From LMUY01 sp965199095 (GTDB lineage: Bacteria > Pseudomonadota > Alphaproteobacteria > Acetobacterales > Acetobacteraceae), in NCBI GenBank assembly GCA_965199095.1, contig CBDAQM010000006.1, forward strand, positions 1,116,001-1,180,000: a stretch of 64,000 nt of DNA. The letters are read 5' to 3'. Under the pieces are notes generated by a model, which saw nothing but the letters and a program-made list of their open reading frames with translations, searched no databases and was not told the DNA's origin. The translations under genes and the position numbers were made by a program. Shown here one piece after another: positions 8,246 through 16,444 of this stretch (its first letter is position 1; the number at the start of each line of letters is the position of its first letter).

Positions 8246-9025
8246 TCAACGCGCGTCGGCGGCCGTGACGGGCTGGAACAGCGCCGAGGCCAGGCAGACG
8301 ATGAATGACAGGACCGTCAACAGCGTCGACACGGCGGCGATGACCGGCGAGATCTCCCATTGGATGCTGCTGTACATCTTCACCGGCAGCGTCATGGTGT
8401 TGGCGCCGGTCAGGAACCAGGCGATCACCACTTCGTCGAACGACATCAGCAACGCGAACAGCCCGCCGGCGACGATCGAGGGCCGCAGTTGCGGCAGCAC
8501 CACCTGGCGCAACAGCGTGACGCGAGATGCGCCCATCATGGTGGCGGCGAACTCCAGCCGCGGGTCCAGCTTGCGGACGCCGGCGGCGACGGTGATGACC
8601 ACGAACGGCGTCACGTAGACGGTGTGGGCCAATGTCAGGCCGACAAGGTTGCCGGTCAGCCCGATCAGCGAGAAATACAGATAGAGGCCGAGCGCGGTCA
8701 CGATCGCCGGGACCGCGACCGGCGACATCAGCAGCAGCACCGCGAGGGTCTTGCCCGGGAAATCGTGGCGAACCATGCCGTACGCCGCGGGCACCGCGAC
8801 GGCCAGCGACAGCAGCGTCGTGCCCAGAGCCACCTCGATGCTGTGCCACAGCGGCGTCGTCCAGCTCGCGGAGCTGAAGAACTGCGCGTACAGGCGCAGG
8901 GAGACGCCATGCGGCGGGAACTGGATCTGACCCTCGGTGCCGAAGGAGATCGGGATCACCAGCAGGCTGGGCGCCAGCAGGAACAGGTAGACCAGCGCCG
9001 CGAGCGCCGTGCCGAACCCGCGCAT
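8246..9025 (-). CDS. ABC transporter permease (PotC-like)
   Basis: A 259-residue inner-membrane permease with about six hydrophobic segments. It has the EAA-type cytoplasmic loop expected around AATMMGASRVTLLRQVVLPQLRPS (residues about 165-190), which contacts the ATPase. Its start overlaps the stop of the upstream permease by one base (TGATG), so the two are translationally coupled and form the heterodimeric channel. Confidence 0.92.
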   Translation of the reverse strand: MRGFGTALAALVYLFLLAPSLLVIPISFGTEGQIQFPPHGVSLRLYAQFFSSASWTTPLWHSIEVALGTTLLSLAVAVPAAYGMVRHDFPGKTLAVLLLMSPVAVPAIVTALGLYLYFSLIGLTGNLVGLTLAHTVYVTPFVVITVAAGVRKLDPRLEFAATMMGASRVTLLRQVVLPQLRPSIVAGGLFALLMSFDEVVIAWFLTGANTMTLPVKMYSSIQWEISPVIAAVSTLLTVLSFIVCLASALFQPVTAADAR

Positions 9026-9846
9026 CAGGCGACGGCCTCGCGGCGCCAGCGCAGGGCGGGGATGCCGAGCACCGCCACCATCACGAGCAGGATGACGCCG
9101 ATCGCGGAAGCGGCGTGCCAGTCCAGCGTCTCGCGGGTGTAGAAATCCACCAGGTTGGCCATCATCACGTCCTGCCGGCCGCCGAGCAGCGCCGGCACCA
9201 CGAAGAAGCCGAGCGACATGACCGCGGTTGTGGACAGCGCCGCGATGACGCCGGGCAGGCTCAGCGGCACCGTGATGGTGAAGAAAATCCGCGCCGGCCG
9301 GGCGCCCATGATCTCCGCAGCGCGGCGCAGCGCCGGGTCGATGGCGAGCAGGCTGGCCAGCACCGGCAGCACCACGAACGGCACCAGGTAGTTGGTCATG
9401 CCGACGAGCACGCCGACCCGGTTGAAGATCAGCGGCACGGCGACCTTCGTGCCGGCGACGAAGCTCAGCGCCGAGTTGATCAACCCATCGCGGCCCAGGA
9501 TAACGGTGAAGGCGTAGCTCTTGACCAGGATGCTGGTCCAGAACGGCAGCAGCACGAGGATCATATAGAGCGCGCGGCGCCGTGGCGGTTGCCGGGCCAG
9601 GTGGAGCGCCACCGGGTAGCCGAGCAGCAGGCTGAGGATCGCGGCGGTGACGCTGATCTGCAGCGTCGTCCAGAGGGATCGTTGGAACAACCGGCTGGAC
9701 AGCAGGTCCGCATACGCCGCGAGCGAGAAGTTGGGGCCGTATAGGCTCGTGTAGACGAGGTAGCAGAGCGGCAAGCCCAGCACGAGCAGGGAGAGCAGCA
9801 GCGCCGGCCCGAAGCAGAAGGCCGCTTCCGCCAGGTTGCGGCGCAT
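9025..9846 (-). CDS. ABC transporter permease (PotB-like)
   Basis: A 273-residue inner-membrane permease and partner of the 8246-9025 gene. Hydrophobic segments begin at FGPALLLSLLVLGLPLCYLVY. The EAA loop is AAEIMGARPARIFFTITVPLSLPG. Both features are typical of the spermidine/putrescine/opine transporter branch. The start lies 10 bases after the substrate-binding-protein stop. Confidence 0.92.
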   Translation of the reverse strand: MRRNLAEAAFCFGPALLLSLLVLGLPLCYLVYTSLYGPNFSLAAYADLLSSRLFQRSLWTTLQISVTAAILSLLLGYPVALHLARQPPRRRALYMILVLLPFWTSILVKSYAFTVILGRDGLINSALSFVAGTKVAVPLIFNRVGVLVGMTNYLVPFVVLPVLASLLAIDPALRRAAEIMGARPARIFFTITVPLSLPGVIAALSTTAVMSLGFFVVPALLGGRQDVMMANLVDFYTRETLDWHAASAIGVILLVMVAVLGIPALRWRREAVA

Positions 9847-9856
9847 GGCTATGGCC

Positions 9857-10924
9857 TCAGGACAGCACCCATTCCTTGAACCGCCGGGTCAGCTTGTCGA
9901 AGTTGTCGGCCCAGTAGGCGTCGTTCATCAGCGCGTTGTTGGGGTTGTCCATGTCGGGCAGCCACTTGCGGGCTTCGGGCGTCAGCAGCGGCGCGGCCTT
10001 GCGGTTCACCGGCGTGTTGGACAGCAGCTCCATGGTGGCGGCCTGCCGCTCCGGCGTCAGCGCGTATGCGAGGAACTTCATCGCCGCCGCCTTGCGCGGC
10101 GCACCCTTCAGCACGGCCAGGTATTCCAGGCCGTTCAGTGTCTGGGCGAACGAGAAATCCATGGGCGCGCCGCCGGCCACGCGCGCGGTCTTGACCCGGG
10201 AGGCGTAGGTGTAGCTGAAATCCGCCTCGTTGGTTTGCAGCAGGGTGATCGTTTGCGGCGTCGATTCCACCCACTTGATGATGCTCGGCTTGATCAGGTC
10301 CAGCATCTTGAAGCCACGTTCGACGTCGAGCGGATACAGCTTGGCCGGGGAGACCCCGTCCGCGAGCAGCGCGACCTCGAGCGTCTCGCTGATGCGGTTG
10401 CGCAGGGTGCGCTGGCCTGGAAAGGCCTTGACGTCGAAATACTCGGCGAAGGTGGTCGGATGCTTGCCGTCGGGAAAGCGCTTCGGGTCCCAGGCGATGC
10501 CGCCGGCGTAGGTGTAGAACGGCGCCAGGTCCTTGGTCACCGGGACCGACAGGTCCGCAGCCGGGAACAGGGCGGGGTCGAGCGGCTCCCAGAAGCCTTC
10601 CTTGGACCCGCTGGCGCCCATGGCGCCCGGCGCGTCGAACACGTCCCACTCAACGTTGCCGGTCATCACCTGCGCCTTGACCTTCGCCAGGTCCGGCGTG
10701 TCCACGACGGTGACGTTGATGCCGGTGTCCTTGGTGAAGGGCTTGATCAGCCCTTCCTCCACGGAGGTGCGGTAGGAGCCGCCCCAGGTGACGAACACGA
10801 GGTTTTCCGCGGCGCTCGCCCGGCCGGAGCGCAGGATGAACGGGGCGGCCAGGGCAAGCGGCGCGACGCCGGCGACCAGTCGACGGCGGGAGATTGCTCC
10901 GGCAGGGCTAAGGGTCGTCGACAT
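9857..10924 (-). CDS. PotD-like periplasmic substrate-binding protein
   Basis: A 355-residue extracytoplasmic binding protein. The N-terminus carries a Tat-like signal (SRRRLVAG followed by ALAAPFIL and an AxA site near residue 38). The mature part starts ENLVFVTWGGSYRTSVEEG, typical of extracellular solute-binding family 1 proteins that feed Pot-type importers. The ligand cannot be read from sequence. It is the second gene after the DapA-like gene, giving the order lyase-SBP-permease-permease-SDR-ATPase-oxidase. Confidence 0.92.
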   Translation of the reverse strand: MSTTLSPAGAISRRRLVAGVAPLALAAPFILRSGRASAAENLVFVTWGGSYRTSVEEGLIKPFTKDTGINVTVVDTPDLAKVKAQVMTGNVEWDVFDAPGAMGASGSKEGFWEPLDPALFPAADLSVPVTKDLAPFYTYAGGIAWDPKRFPDGKHPTTFAEYFDVKAFPGQRTLRNRISETLEVALLADGVSPAKLYPLDVERGFKMLDLIKPSIIKWVESTPQTITLLQTNEADFSYTYASRVKTARVAGGAPMDFSFAQTLNGLEYLAVLKGAPRKAAAMKFLAYALTPERQAATMELLSNTPVNRKAAPLLTPEARKWLPDMDNPNNALMNDAYWADNFDKLTRRFKEWVLS

Positions 10925-10972
10925 GGCGCGTTCCTCGGTCAGCGGCGTCGGGCGACGCCTGGGTTGATCGGC

Positions 10973-11908
10973 TCAGGCTGCGTGGGACAGGGCGGCTTCG
11001 CCCTGCTCACGTGCGAGCAGCGGCGGCAGCACGGCGAGCAGGCGCTCGCGCAGGGCCGTGCTGGCGGTGCGTAACGGCGGCAGCACGTCGCCGCATGGGC
11101 GGCCCAGTTGGGCGAGCGCGGCTTTCAACGGCGCCGGGTTGTGTTCCGCGAACAGCGCGTCGATCGCCGGGCGCAGCGTTGCGTGCAGCGCCATCGCCTC
11201 ACCGGTCTGGCCCGACCGCGCCAGTGCGTAGATGCGGTTCCACAAGCGCGGAAACAGGCAGGACGTGGCGAGCACGCCGCCCCTGGCGCCCATGGCCACG
11301 TGCAGCGGGAAGACGTCTTCCTCGCCGGTCAGGATGGCGACCCTGTCGCCGGCTGCCTGCATGACCCGCATTTGCTGCGACAGATCCTGGTTGCAGGCCT
11401 TCATCGCGGTGATGCGCGTCGCCTCCGACAGGCGCGCCACCGTCTCCGGGGTGAGCGATATCCCGGTCCGGTACGGGATCTCGTAGAGCATCAGGTCGGC
11501 GTCCAGCGAGTCGGACACGGCCTTGTAGTAGTCGAGCATGCCGTCCTGGGTCGGGCGGGCGTAGTACGGCGTCACCACCATGAGGGCGGTGGCCCCGGCC
11601 GAAATCGCCGCCCGCCCGGCATCGATCGTGTCCCCGAGACCCGGTGCGAGCAGCCCGGCGATCACTGGGATCGCTCCGTCCACGGCTTCGGCAGTCGCCG
11701 CAACCATGGCGCTACGCTGCGACGGTGTGAGCGCCGTGTACTCGCCGGTTCCGCCGATCGGCGCGATGGCCGCGGCGCCACTTGCGACCAGCGTCCGTGC
11801 CAATTCGGCCGCCGCGTGCGAATCCACCCGCCCGCTTCCGTCGAGCGGAGTAGGGGTTGCGGTCACGATGCCGGAGAGCGCTTTCAAGGTGATACCCCGC
11901 ATAGGCAC
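10973..11908 (-). CDS. DapA-family (dihydrodipicolinate synthase-like) lyase/aldolase
   Basis: A 311-residue TIM-barrel enzyme of the class I DapA/NanA superfamily. The Schiff-base lysine is in ITAMKACNQ (about residue 165) and the YxxP-like catalytic tyrosine segment is LMLYEIPYRTG. The GTGE motif is in APIGGTGEYTALT. The family covers dipicolinate synthase, KDG aldolase, hydroxyproline-pathway deaminase and glucarate dehydratase. A position at the head of a transporter-dehydrogenase operon suggests a catabolic member rather than lysine synthesis. First gene of the operon; two putative operators lie 16 and 59 bases upstream of its start. Confidence 0.88.
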   Translation of the reverse strand: MPMRGITLKALSGIVTATPTPLDGSGRVDSHAAAELARTLVASGAAAIAPIGGTGEYTALTPSQRSAMVAATAEAVDGAIPVIAGLLAPGLGDTIDAGRAAISAGATALMVVTPYYARPTQDGMLDYYKAVSDSLDADLMLYEIPYRTGISLTPETVARLSEATRITAMKACNQDLSQQMRVMQAAGDRVAILTGEEDVFPLHVAMGARGGVLATSCLFPRLWNRIYALARSGQTGEAMALHATLRPAIDALFAEHNPAPLKAALAQLGRPCGDVLPPLRTASTALRERLLAVLPPLLAREQGEAALSHAA

Positions 11909-11923
11909 GCCCCAACTGTATTC

Positions 11924-11940
11924 GTATCCATCTTGGATAC
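11924..11940. promoter_or_regulatory. palindromic operator O1 (putative GntR site)
   Basis: A perfect inverted repeat, GTATCCA-TCT-TGGATAC, 16 bases upstream of the DapA-like start in the divergent region. Length and symmetry suit a FadR-type GntR dimer. Confidence 0.65.
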
Positions 11941-11966
11941 AGCTAAGCTACCGGTCAAGACGATTC

Positions 11967-11983
11967 GTATGCAATCTGTATAC
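11967..11983. promoter_or_regulatory. palindromic operator O2 (putative GntR site)
   Basis: A second copy, GTATGCA-ATC-TGTATAC, sharing the pattern GTATnCA-N3-TGnATAC with O1. It begins exactly 43 bases from O1, close to four helical turns, so two dimers would sit on the same DNA face between the divergent genes. Confidence 0.65.
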
Positions 11984-12068
11984 CGACCTCGACGCGCTGG
12001 TGCTGGACGGCGTAGGGTGTGAGGTGTGGCGGGCGCCCGTCCTGTTTGGAGATCGAGGGAACAAGCGG

Positions 12069-12782
12069 TTGGAGTCCATCTACGACGTAGGCGTGCGGGA
12101 AGCCGATCGGGTGTATGCCAATCTCCGCAAGCGGATACTCTCTCTCGATCTGGCGCCTGGGTCAGTGCTGGACGAGGCTGGCATCGTGCAGGACATCGGC
12201 GCCTCCCGCACACCGGTGCGCGAAGCGGTGATCCGGTTGGTGTCCGAGGGCTTGCTCAAGCGGGACGGGCGACAGATCGTCGTGCCCACCTTCCAGGTCG
12301 GGCAGTTGCGGGCCTTCTTCGAAGCGCTGACCCTGTTGGCCCGCGCCACGCACCGGATGGCGGCCGAACGGTGGCGGGAGCCCGAGTTGGCCGCCATCCA
12401 CGACGCCAAGGTCGCGTTCGAGGCAGCAACCAAATGCGGCGACGAGGGCCTGATGAACGAGGCGAACTACGCCTTCCACCGCGCCATCTCGCAGGCTGCG
12501 GACAACGTGTTCATCCAGGACGCCTACGAGACGATCCTGCTGCAATCGCTGCGCCTGTCCCGGCACTGCTTCATCGCCGGCGGGAACTCAGAATACAGCC
12601 ACCGCGAACACATCGAGCAGATCGTCCGCGACCATGCCAACCTTCACAGCGCGATCACCCGGCGCGACCCGGACGAGGCGGACCGGCTGGCGGCGGCCCA
12701 TATCGATCTATTCCGCAACTGGCTGGGCACGCAGTTGCTTGGGCCGCCGCTCCAGGTCGCCGAAATGGCGCTCACCCCATAG
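12069..12782 (+). CDS. GntR-family regulator, FCD (FadR-like) subfamily
   Basis: A 237-residue regulator. The N-terminal winged helix is visible at VYANLRKRILS...GSVLDEAGIVQDIGASRTPVREAVIRL. The C-terminal all-helical FCD effector domain runs to the end, with metal/ligand-type residues in NYAFHRAI and HREHIEQI. The frame is open far upstream; TTG 12069 was chosen because AGGGA lies 9 bases before it and it precedes the HTH by a normal length, with GTG 12093 as an alternative. It is divergent from the seven-gene operon and is its likely repressor, sensing a pathway intermediate. Confidence 0.87.
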   Translation: MESIYDVGVREADRVYANLRKRILSLDLAPGSVLDEAGIVQDIGASRTPVREAVIRLVSEGLLKRDGRQIVVPTFQVGQLRAFFEALTLLARATHRMAAERWREPELAAIHDAKVAFEAATKCGDEGLMNEANYAFHRAISQAADNVFIQDAYETILLQSLRLSRHCFIAGGNSEYSHREHIEQIVRDHANLHSAITRRDPDEADRLAAAHIDLFRNWLGTQLLGPPLQVAEMALTP

Positions 12783-12878
12783 CGGGTGTCATACTCTCAG
12801 CCGTCGCCACGTTATCGCTGCGCAAATCTACAACGCTGTTCATGTCACTCGCCTGCCATCCGGGTCTTGACGGTCGCG

Positions 12879-13145
12879 TCAGGCCGCGTGCCGAACGACG
12901 GGTTCGAACCGGGCAAGCGACCGACCGAGCATCAAGTCGCTCGCCTTCTCCGCGATCATGATCGTTGCAGCGTTCGTGTTGCCGGTGACGATCAGGGGAA
13001 TGATGCTGGCGTCGGCGACCCGCAGCCCGGCGACGCCATGCACCCGTAACTGATCGTCGACCACGGCCATCCCGTCATGTCCCATCTTGGCGGTGCCGGC
13101 GAGATGATAGCCGCTGAGCCCCGTCCTTGACCGGGCACTAGGCAA
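12879..13145 (-). pseudogene. GMC oxidoreductase C-terminal fragment
   Basis: The 88 codons match only the C-terminal end of glucose-methanol-choline oxidoreductases: GYHLAGTAKMGHD, DDQLRVHGVAGLRVADASI and TGNTNAATIMIAEKASDLM. These are the active-site His region and the terminal FAD-contacting helix. A complete enzyme has about 530 residues and the upstream 450 are absent; the homology begins abruptly near 13130. This is a deletion relic. It is convergent with the GntR gene and marks the left border of the T6SS island. Confidence 0.85.
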
Positions 13146-13232
13146 CGCTATGGGAGACTCACCGAAAGTCGGGATTGCGCCGCTACCAGAGGCGCTGCCG
13201 TTACCGCCATAGCAATCTAAAAGGCCGCCTTA

Positions 13233-14246
13233 ATGACTCTAGCAGAGCTAATATACCTCCTCGCTCACGTTAACAGGACAGGCGATCTTCTTAGTCTAGA
13301 CGAGGGAGGTTTTCCCGACGATGTTCACCCACAGCTGCTGTTTGGGGTAACGACTGAGCTGTTTTTCAACAGTGTTGGGAATAGGGCTAAGAAACAGTCT
13401 GCGATTGATCTTGCGGCGAAATATTTCAGAGCTTCTGACCCAAAACCGGATGTGCTTGTGCAGGAGAGCAGTAGGCATGTTTTAACGACAATCGGCGACA
13501 TCCGCACAGCGTTGGCGCTTAGCCGAACCGACGATCCGACAGTCGGCGATCTCGCTGAACAGATGACAGATCCTCGCCGAACGCTTTCTTTCTATATCCG
13601 CAACGTAGGCCAGGGAAAACCGCCAAGACCCAGTCACGTGGATTTTTCAACCCTTATTGACGGCGAGGGCTATCGTGGCGGCGGTAGCTTCGTAAACTAC
13701 CAAGGACGTATCAAGAAAGTACTTGAAGAGACGAAGGCATTTGTTGCTAACTTCATAGATGACTGCAGTCGGTGCGAGACGTTTTATGCAACGAGCGGTT
13801 TGTCACTGCTGTTTAATACCTATGCCGGTTCCGGGCCGGTCAGGGCCTATCCACTGTTTCAAAGATTTCCAGGTTTGCTATATGCTGACAGTGTGACCTT
13901 TTCCTCCGATGTTCAGCGGCGAAACGACGTGATCCGGGATGTGAACTGGCTTACCGCAATTAGTCATGGGATGTTCGACCGGCTAGGCGGTGAAGCGGCG
14001 GCAGATGCGGTACTTGGTCCAGAGATAAGGCGGCACCCGTTTATTGGCGGCGTCGTATTCCAGGCCGGACCGCTGCCGCGGCTGGGCGATGCCAATGCCG
14101 CCGATATTCCCGAGGCATACCGGCAGATCGCGCGCTTTCTCAAGCCGCTGCGCTTTGAGGGCTGGACGGCGCCGTTCTATTTGCGCACGCCCTCTGGTGT
14201 AGATCGTGGCGTGGCAACGCAGGCCTGGATCACGCGCTTCGATTAG
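13233..14246 (+). CDS. DUF3396 / TsiV-type T6SS immunity protein
   Basis: A 337-residue protein. The C-terminal half has the arrangement of the DUF3396 (type VI immunity) family: a DVNWLTAISHGMFDRLGG segment, GGVVFQAGPLPRLGDAN, AYRQIARFLKPLRFEG and a final WITRFD. Such proteins neutralise a cognate secreted effector in the producing cell. The N-terminal 60% is less familiar. Base composition is clearly more AT-rich than in its neighbours, especially 13233-13900, a sign of transfer. It faces the vgrG relic (7-base gap, convergent), and no matching effector gene is adjacent. It may be an orphan immunity gene. Confidence 0.65.
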   Translation: MTLAELIYLLAHVNRTGDLLSLDEGGFPDDVHPQLLFGVTTELFFNSVGNRAKKQSAIDLAAKYFRASDPKPDVLVQESSRHVLTTIGDIRTALALSRTDDPTVGDLAEQMTDPRRTLSFYIRNVGQGKPPRPSHVDFSTLIDGEGYRGGGSFVNYQGRIKKVLEETKAFVANFIDDCSRCETFYATSGLSLLFNTYAGSGPVRAYPLFQRFPGLLYADSVTFSSDVQRRNDVIRDVNWLTAISHGMFDRLGGEAAADAVLGPEIRRHPFIGGVVFQAGPLPRLGDANAADIPEAYRQIARFLKPLRFEGWTAPFYLRTPSGVDRGVATQAWITRFD

Positions 14247-14252
14247 TTGTGT

Positions 14253-14630
14253 TCAGTTGAGGTCTATAGTGGCGCCATTAACGTGCACCGGCCCTGTCGC
14301 GGCAAACGTTAAGTTGGTGCCATAGATAAGGACAGTTCCGTCCTTGCGCATGATCAGCTTTGACTGTCCGCATTCGATAACGAACTCGTCGCCCACCACG
14401 ATCTTGCGGTAGCTTCCGATGTTCTCGAGAAAGGTCTTGCCGACGTTGACGACCTTTGCCGTCCCGATCTGCTCGGCACTAGCCACACCGACCGTCTCCG
14501 ACAGATAGCTTCCCACAATGGTGTTCATCACGCCGGGCTGACTGAACAATTCGCTCACGGCTGTGCCGACGCCCCCTCCAGCAGTTGCCAGCGCTGAAGC
14601 TCGCCGTGCAAGCAAGGCCCAAGGGCGGCC
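14253..14630 (-). pseudogene. vgrG: vgrG C-terminal tip fragment
   Basis: The reading frame carries only the end of a T6SS spike protein: a GGGVGTAVSEL stretch, GVMNTIVGSYLSETVGVASAEQIG, then KVVNVGKTFLENIG and beta-strand repeats (IVVGDEFVIECGQ, LIMRKDGTVLI) ending NGATIDLN. The first part is clearly paralogous to 19150-19320 in the other vgrG relic, whereas the terminal beta-repeats exist only here. The upstream gp27/gp5 parts (more than 500 residues) are missing. It is joined at about 14630 to a GNAT N-terminal fragment. Confidence 0.75.
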
Positions 14631-14739
14631 GCGATGGCGTAAAGCGGCGGACTTCTGGATCGGACAGCACGGCATGCAGCGCCCGAGTGTCGCCGTCTGT
14701 GAGGGGGCGGAGGCGCGCGCGGGGCTGGGTGGCGGGCAC
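14631..14739 (-). pseudogene. GNAT acetyltransferase N-terminal fragment
   Basis: ATG 14739 opens a typical GNAT beginning (RLRPLTDGDTRALHAVLSDPEVRRF). After about 40 codons the homology ends and the DNA passes straight into vgrG sequence in another frame. This looks like an illegitimate deletion or recombination junction, and no product is expected. It starts 4 bases before the stop of immunity copy 1. Confidence 0.6.
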
Positions 14740-14742
14740 GCG

Positions 14743-15423
14743 CTACCCCCCGATCATCCGGACGGGTACCATCTCGAGGTCTTTGAGGGTGACCAGCCGG
14801 AAGCGGTTCAGTCCTGCCAGGATGGCAAAATGCTCGGGCGCGCGAACCCGGCGCAGGTATTCCAAGCGACGAGCACCGCCCAACCCGATTGCCGGAACGA
14901 AGCCGAAGCACTCGTCGCGCTGCGGTGCTCCCAACGCCCGAACGGCGCGTTTGAACATCGGAGTGCCGTCCTCATCCTTGATGTCGCTGTCCTTATCGAC
15001 GCTGTATAGCCCTGTGGCGATAAGCCTTTCAGGACCGAGCTTATTCCGAATCTCCAACTGCTTCATGTCTGTGGCGGTGAAATCCCCGTCAACTTCCGCG
15101 AACAGCAAGTCCACTTTGATCCTGCCAAGGGTGCGGTGCCAGACGGGTAACTGACAGAATGCCTCGTAGCCAAACACTGTGCAGTCATGGGCGTTTACTT
15201 CTGGGTCACCCTTGAACACGGTCTCGATGATGTTTGCACAGTCCGCAGGTCGGCAGAACTGGAACACGCCATTGCCCCACGCGCCCAAACCGACCTGCCG
15301 CCAGAACTCCAGTAGGCTGTCCGGCAACCGGCCCCGACAATACGCTATCTCCTCGTCGGTTAGGAACACCGGGTCGGCTGATTTGCCAAACTCCGACAGC
15401 AAAAACTCAAAGTCCTCGTTCAT
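14743..15423 (-). CDS. Tdi1-like immunity protein, copy 1 (GAD-like + DUF1851)
   Basis: A 226-residue cytoplasmic protein. The N-terminal GAD-like domain runs MNEDFEFLLSEFG...VFLTDEEIAYCRGRLPDSLLEFWRQVGLG. The C-terminal Tdi1/DUF1851-type domain has ECFGFVPAIGLGGARRLEYLRR...HFAILAGLNRFRL. Family members bind and block Ntox15 (Tde1-type) DNases. The start is ATG 15423, matching copies 3 and 4. It is one of four tandem paralogues, about 75-85% alike by eye. The region just upstream holds a remnant of a toxin gene rather than an intact one. Confidence 0.8.
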   Translation of the reverse strand: MNEDFEFLLSEFGKSADPVFLTDEEIAYCRGRLPDSLLEFWRQVGLGAWGNGVFQFCRPADCANIIETVFKGDPEVNAHDCTVFGYEAFCQLPVWHRTLGRIKVDLLFAEVDGDFTATDMKQLEIRNKLGPERLIATGLYSVDKDSDIKDEDGTPMFKRAVRALGAPQRDECFGFVPAIGLGGARRLEYLRRVRAPEHFAILAGLNRFRLVTLKDLEMVPVRMIGG

Positions 15424-15660
15424 CACGACACGTTCCTGCAAAGCTCAAGCTGTGCGTCCATCGTCTTGTCCCCTCTTGATTTGGCGTTAGCGGCTTCCTG
15501 CTCCAGGGTGTCGCCCCGGGAGCGACCATCGCCATCGCCGGCCTTTCCACTGCGACCTATCGACTGGTTCTCGGCCCCGCCAGCCAAGCGGGGCTAAGCG
15601 TTACGTCGCCGCCCACCCGCAAGTCCGGCGCATGCGCCATCTGCCGCACGCGAGGCGCTA
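15424..15660 (-). pseudogene. Ntox15 toxin 3' remnant upstream of immunity copy 1
   Basis: Nearly base-for-base similar to the 3' end of the toxin at 17893-18120. It keeps an HAPDLRVGGD version of the HxxD catalytic stretch and the last codons before the immunity ATG, but it is frameshifted in the middle and lacks everything upstream. It is evidence that toxin plus immunity was duplicated as a unit and the toxin was then lost. Confidence 0.7.
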
Positions 15661-15675
15661 CGGGCGATACCGGCG

Positions 15676-16348
15676 TCAGCCGCCGATCATCCGCACGGTG
15701 ACCATTTCAAGGTCCTTGAGCGTAACCAGCCGGAAGCGGTTCAGCTCGGCGAGGATGGCGAAGTGCTCGGGTGCGCGGATCCGCCGCAGGTATTCTAAGC
15801 GGCGAGCACCGCCCAACCCGAGTGCCGGCACAAAGCCGAAGCATTCGTTGCGTTGCCCCGAGCGCCTGCACTGCCCGCTCGAACATCGCTTCACCGTCCT
15901 CATCCTTGATGTCGGCAGCCTTGACGACGTTATACAAACTTACTGCGATAACCTGATCGGGGCCGAGTTTCTCATCGATCTCCAACTGTTTCGCGTCAGC
16001 GCTGAAGTCCGCCTCAACGTCGGCGAACAACAGATCAACCTTCATGCCACCGAGGGTATGATGCCATACGTGCAACTGGCTGAACGCCTCATAGCCAAAC
16101 ACCATACAGTTGCCGCTATCGATCTCAGGGTCGCCCTTGAACACGGTCTTCATGATGCTCGCGTATTCCGCAGGCCGGCAGAACTGAAACAGGCCGTTGC
16201 CCCACGCGCCCAGGCCGACTTGCCGCCAGAACTCCAGTAGGCTCTCGGGCAACCGGCCGCGACAAGACGCTATCTCCTCGTCGGTTAGGAACACCGGGTC
16301 GGCCGGTTTGCCGAACTTGGACAGGAGGTATCCGAAATCCTCGTTCAT
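15676..16348 (-). pseudogene. Tdi1-like immunity protein, copy 2 (frameshifted)
   Basis: Begins like its sister copies (MNEDFGYLLSKFGKPADPVFLTDEE) and is normal to QALGATQR. A net +1 (or -2) indel near 15870 then pushes translation into an arginine-rich frame ending at 15707. The correct C-terminus (NECFGFVPALGLGG to VTVRMIGG) continues in the neighbouring frame to 15676. It is either a decayed copy or a sequencing error, and without the C-terminal domain it should not protect. Confidence 0.8.
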
Positions 16349-16444
16349 TACGAGACGTTCCTGCAACGCTCAAGCTGTACGTCCATCGTCTTGTCCCCTC
16401 TCACATTTGGGGGTAGCCCCCATCTGCAGGACGTCCACTCGAAA
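16349..16444 (-). other. spacer between immunity copies 2 and 3 with short toxin tail
   Basis: The first about 50 bases before the copy 2 ATG repeat the last codons of the toxin gene (the segment encoding approximately MDVQLER.CRN). The remainder is a short sequence also found at 17170-17214. A similar tail precedes copy 3 at 17123-17160. These short tails presumably keep the ribosome site for each immunity gene. Confidence 0.55.
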
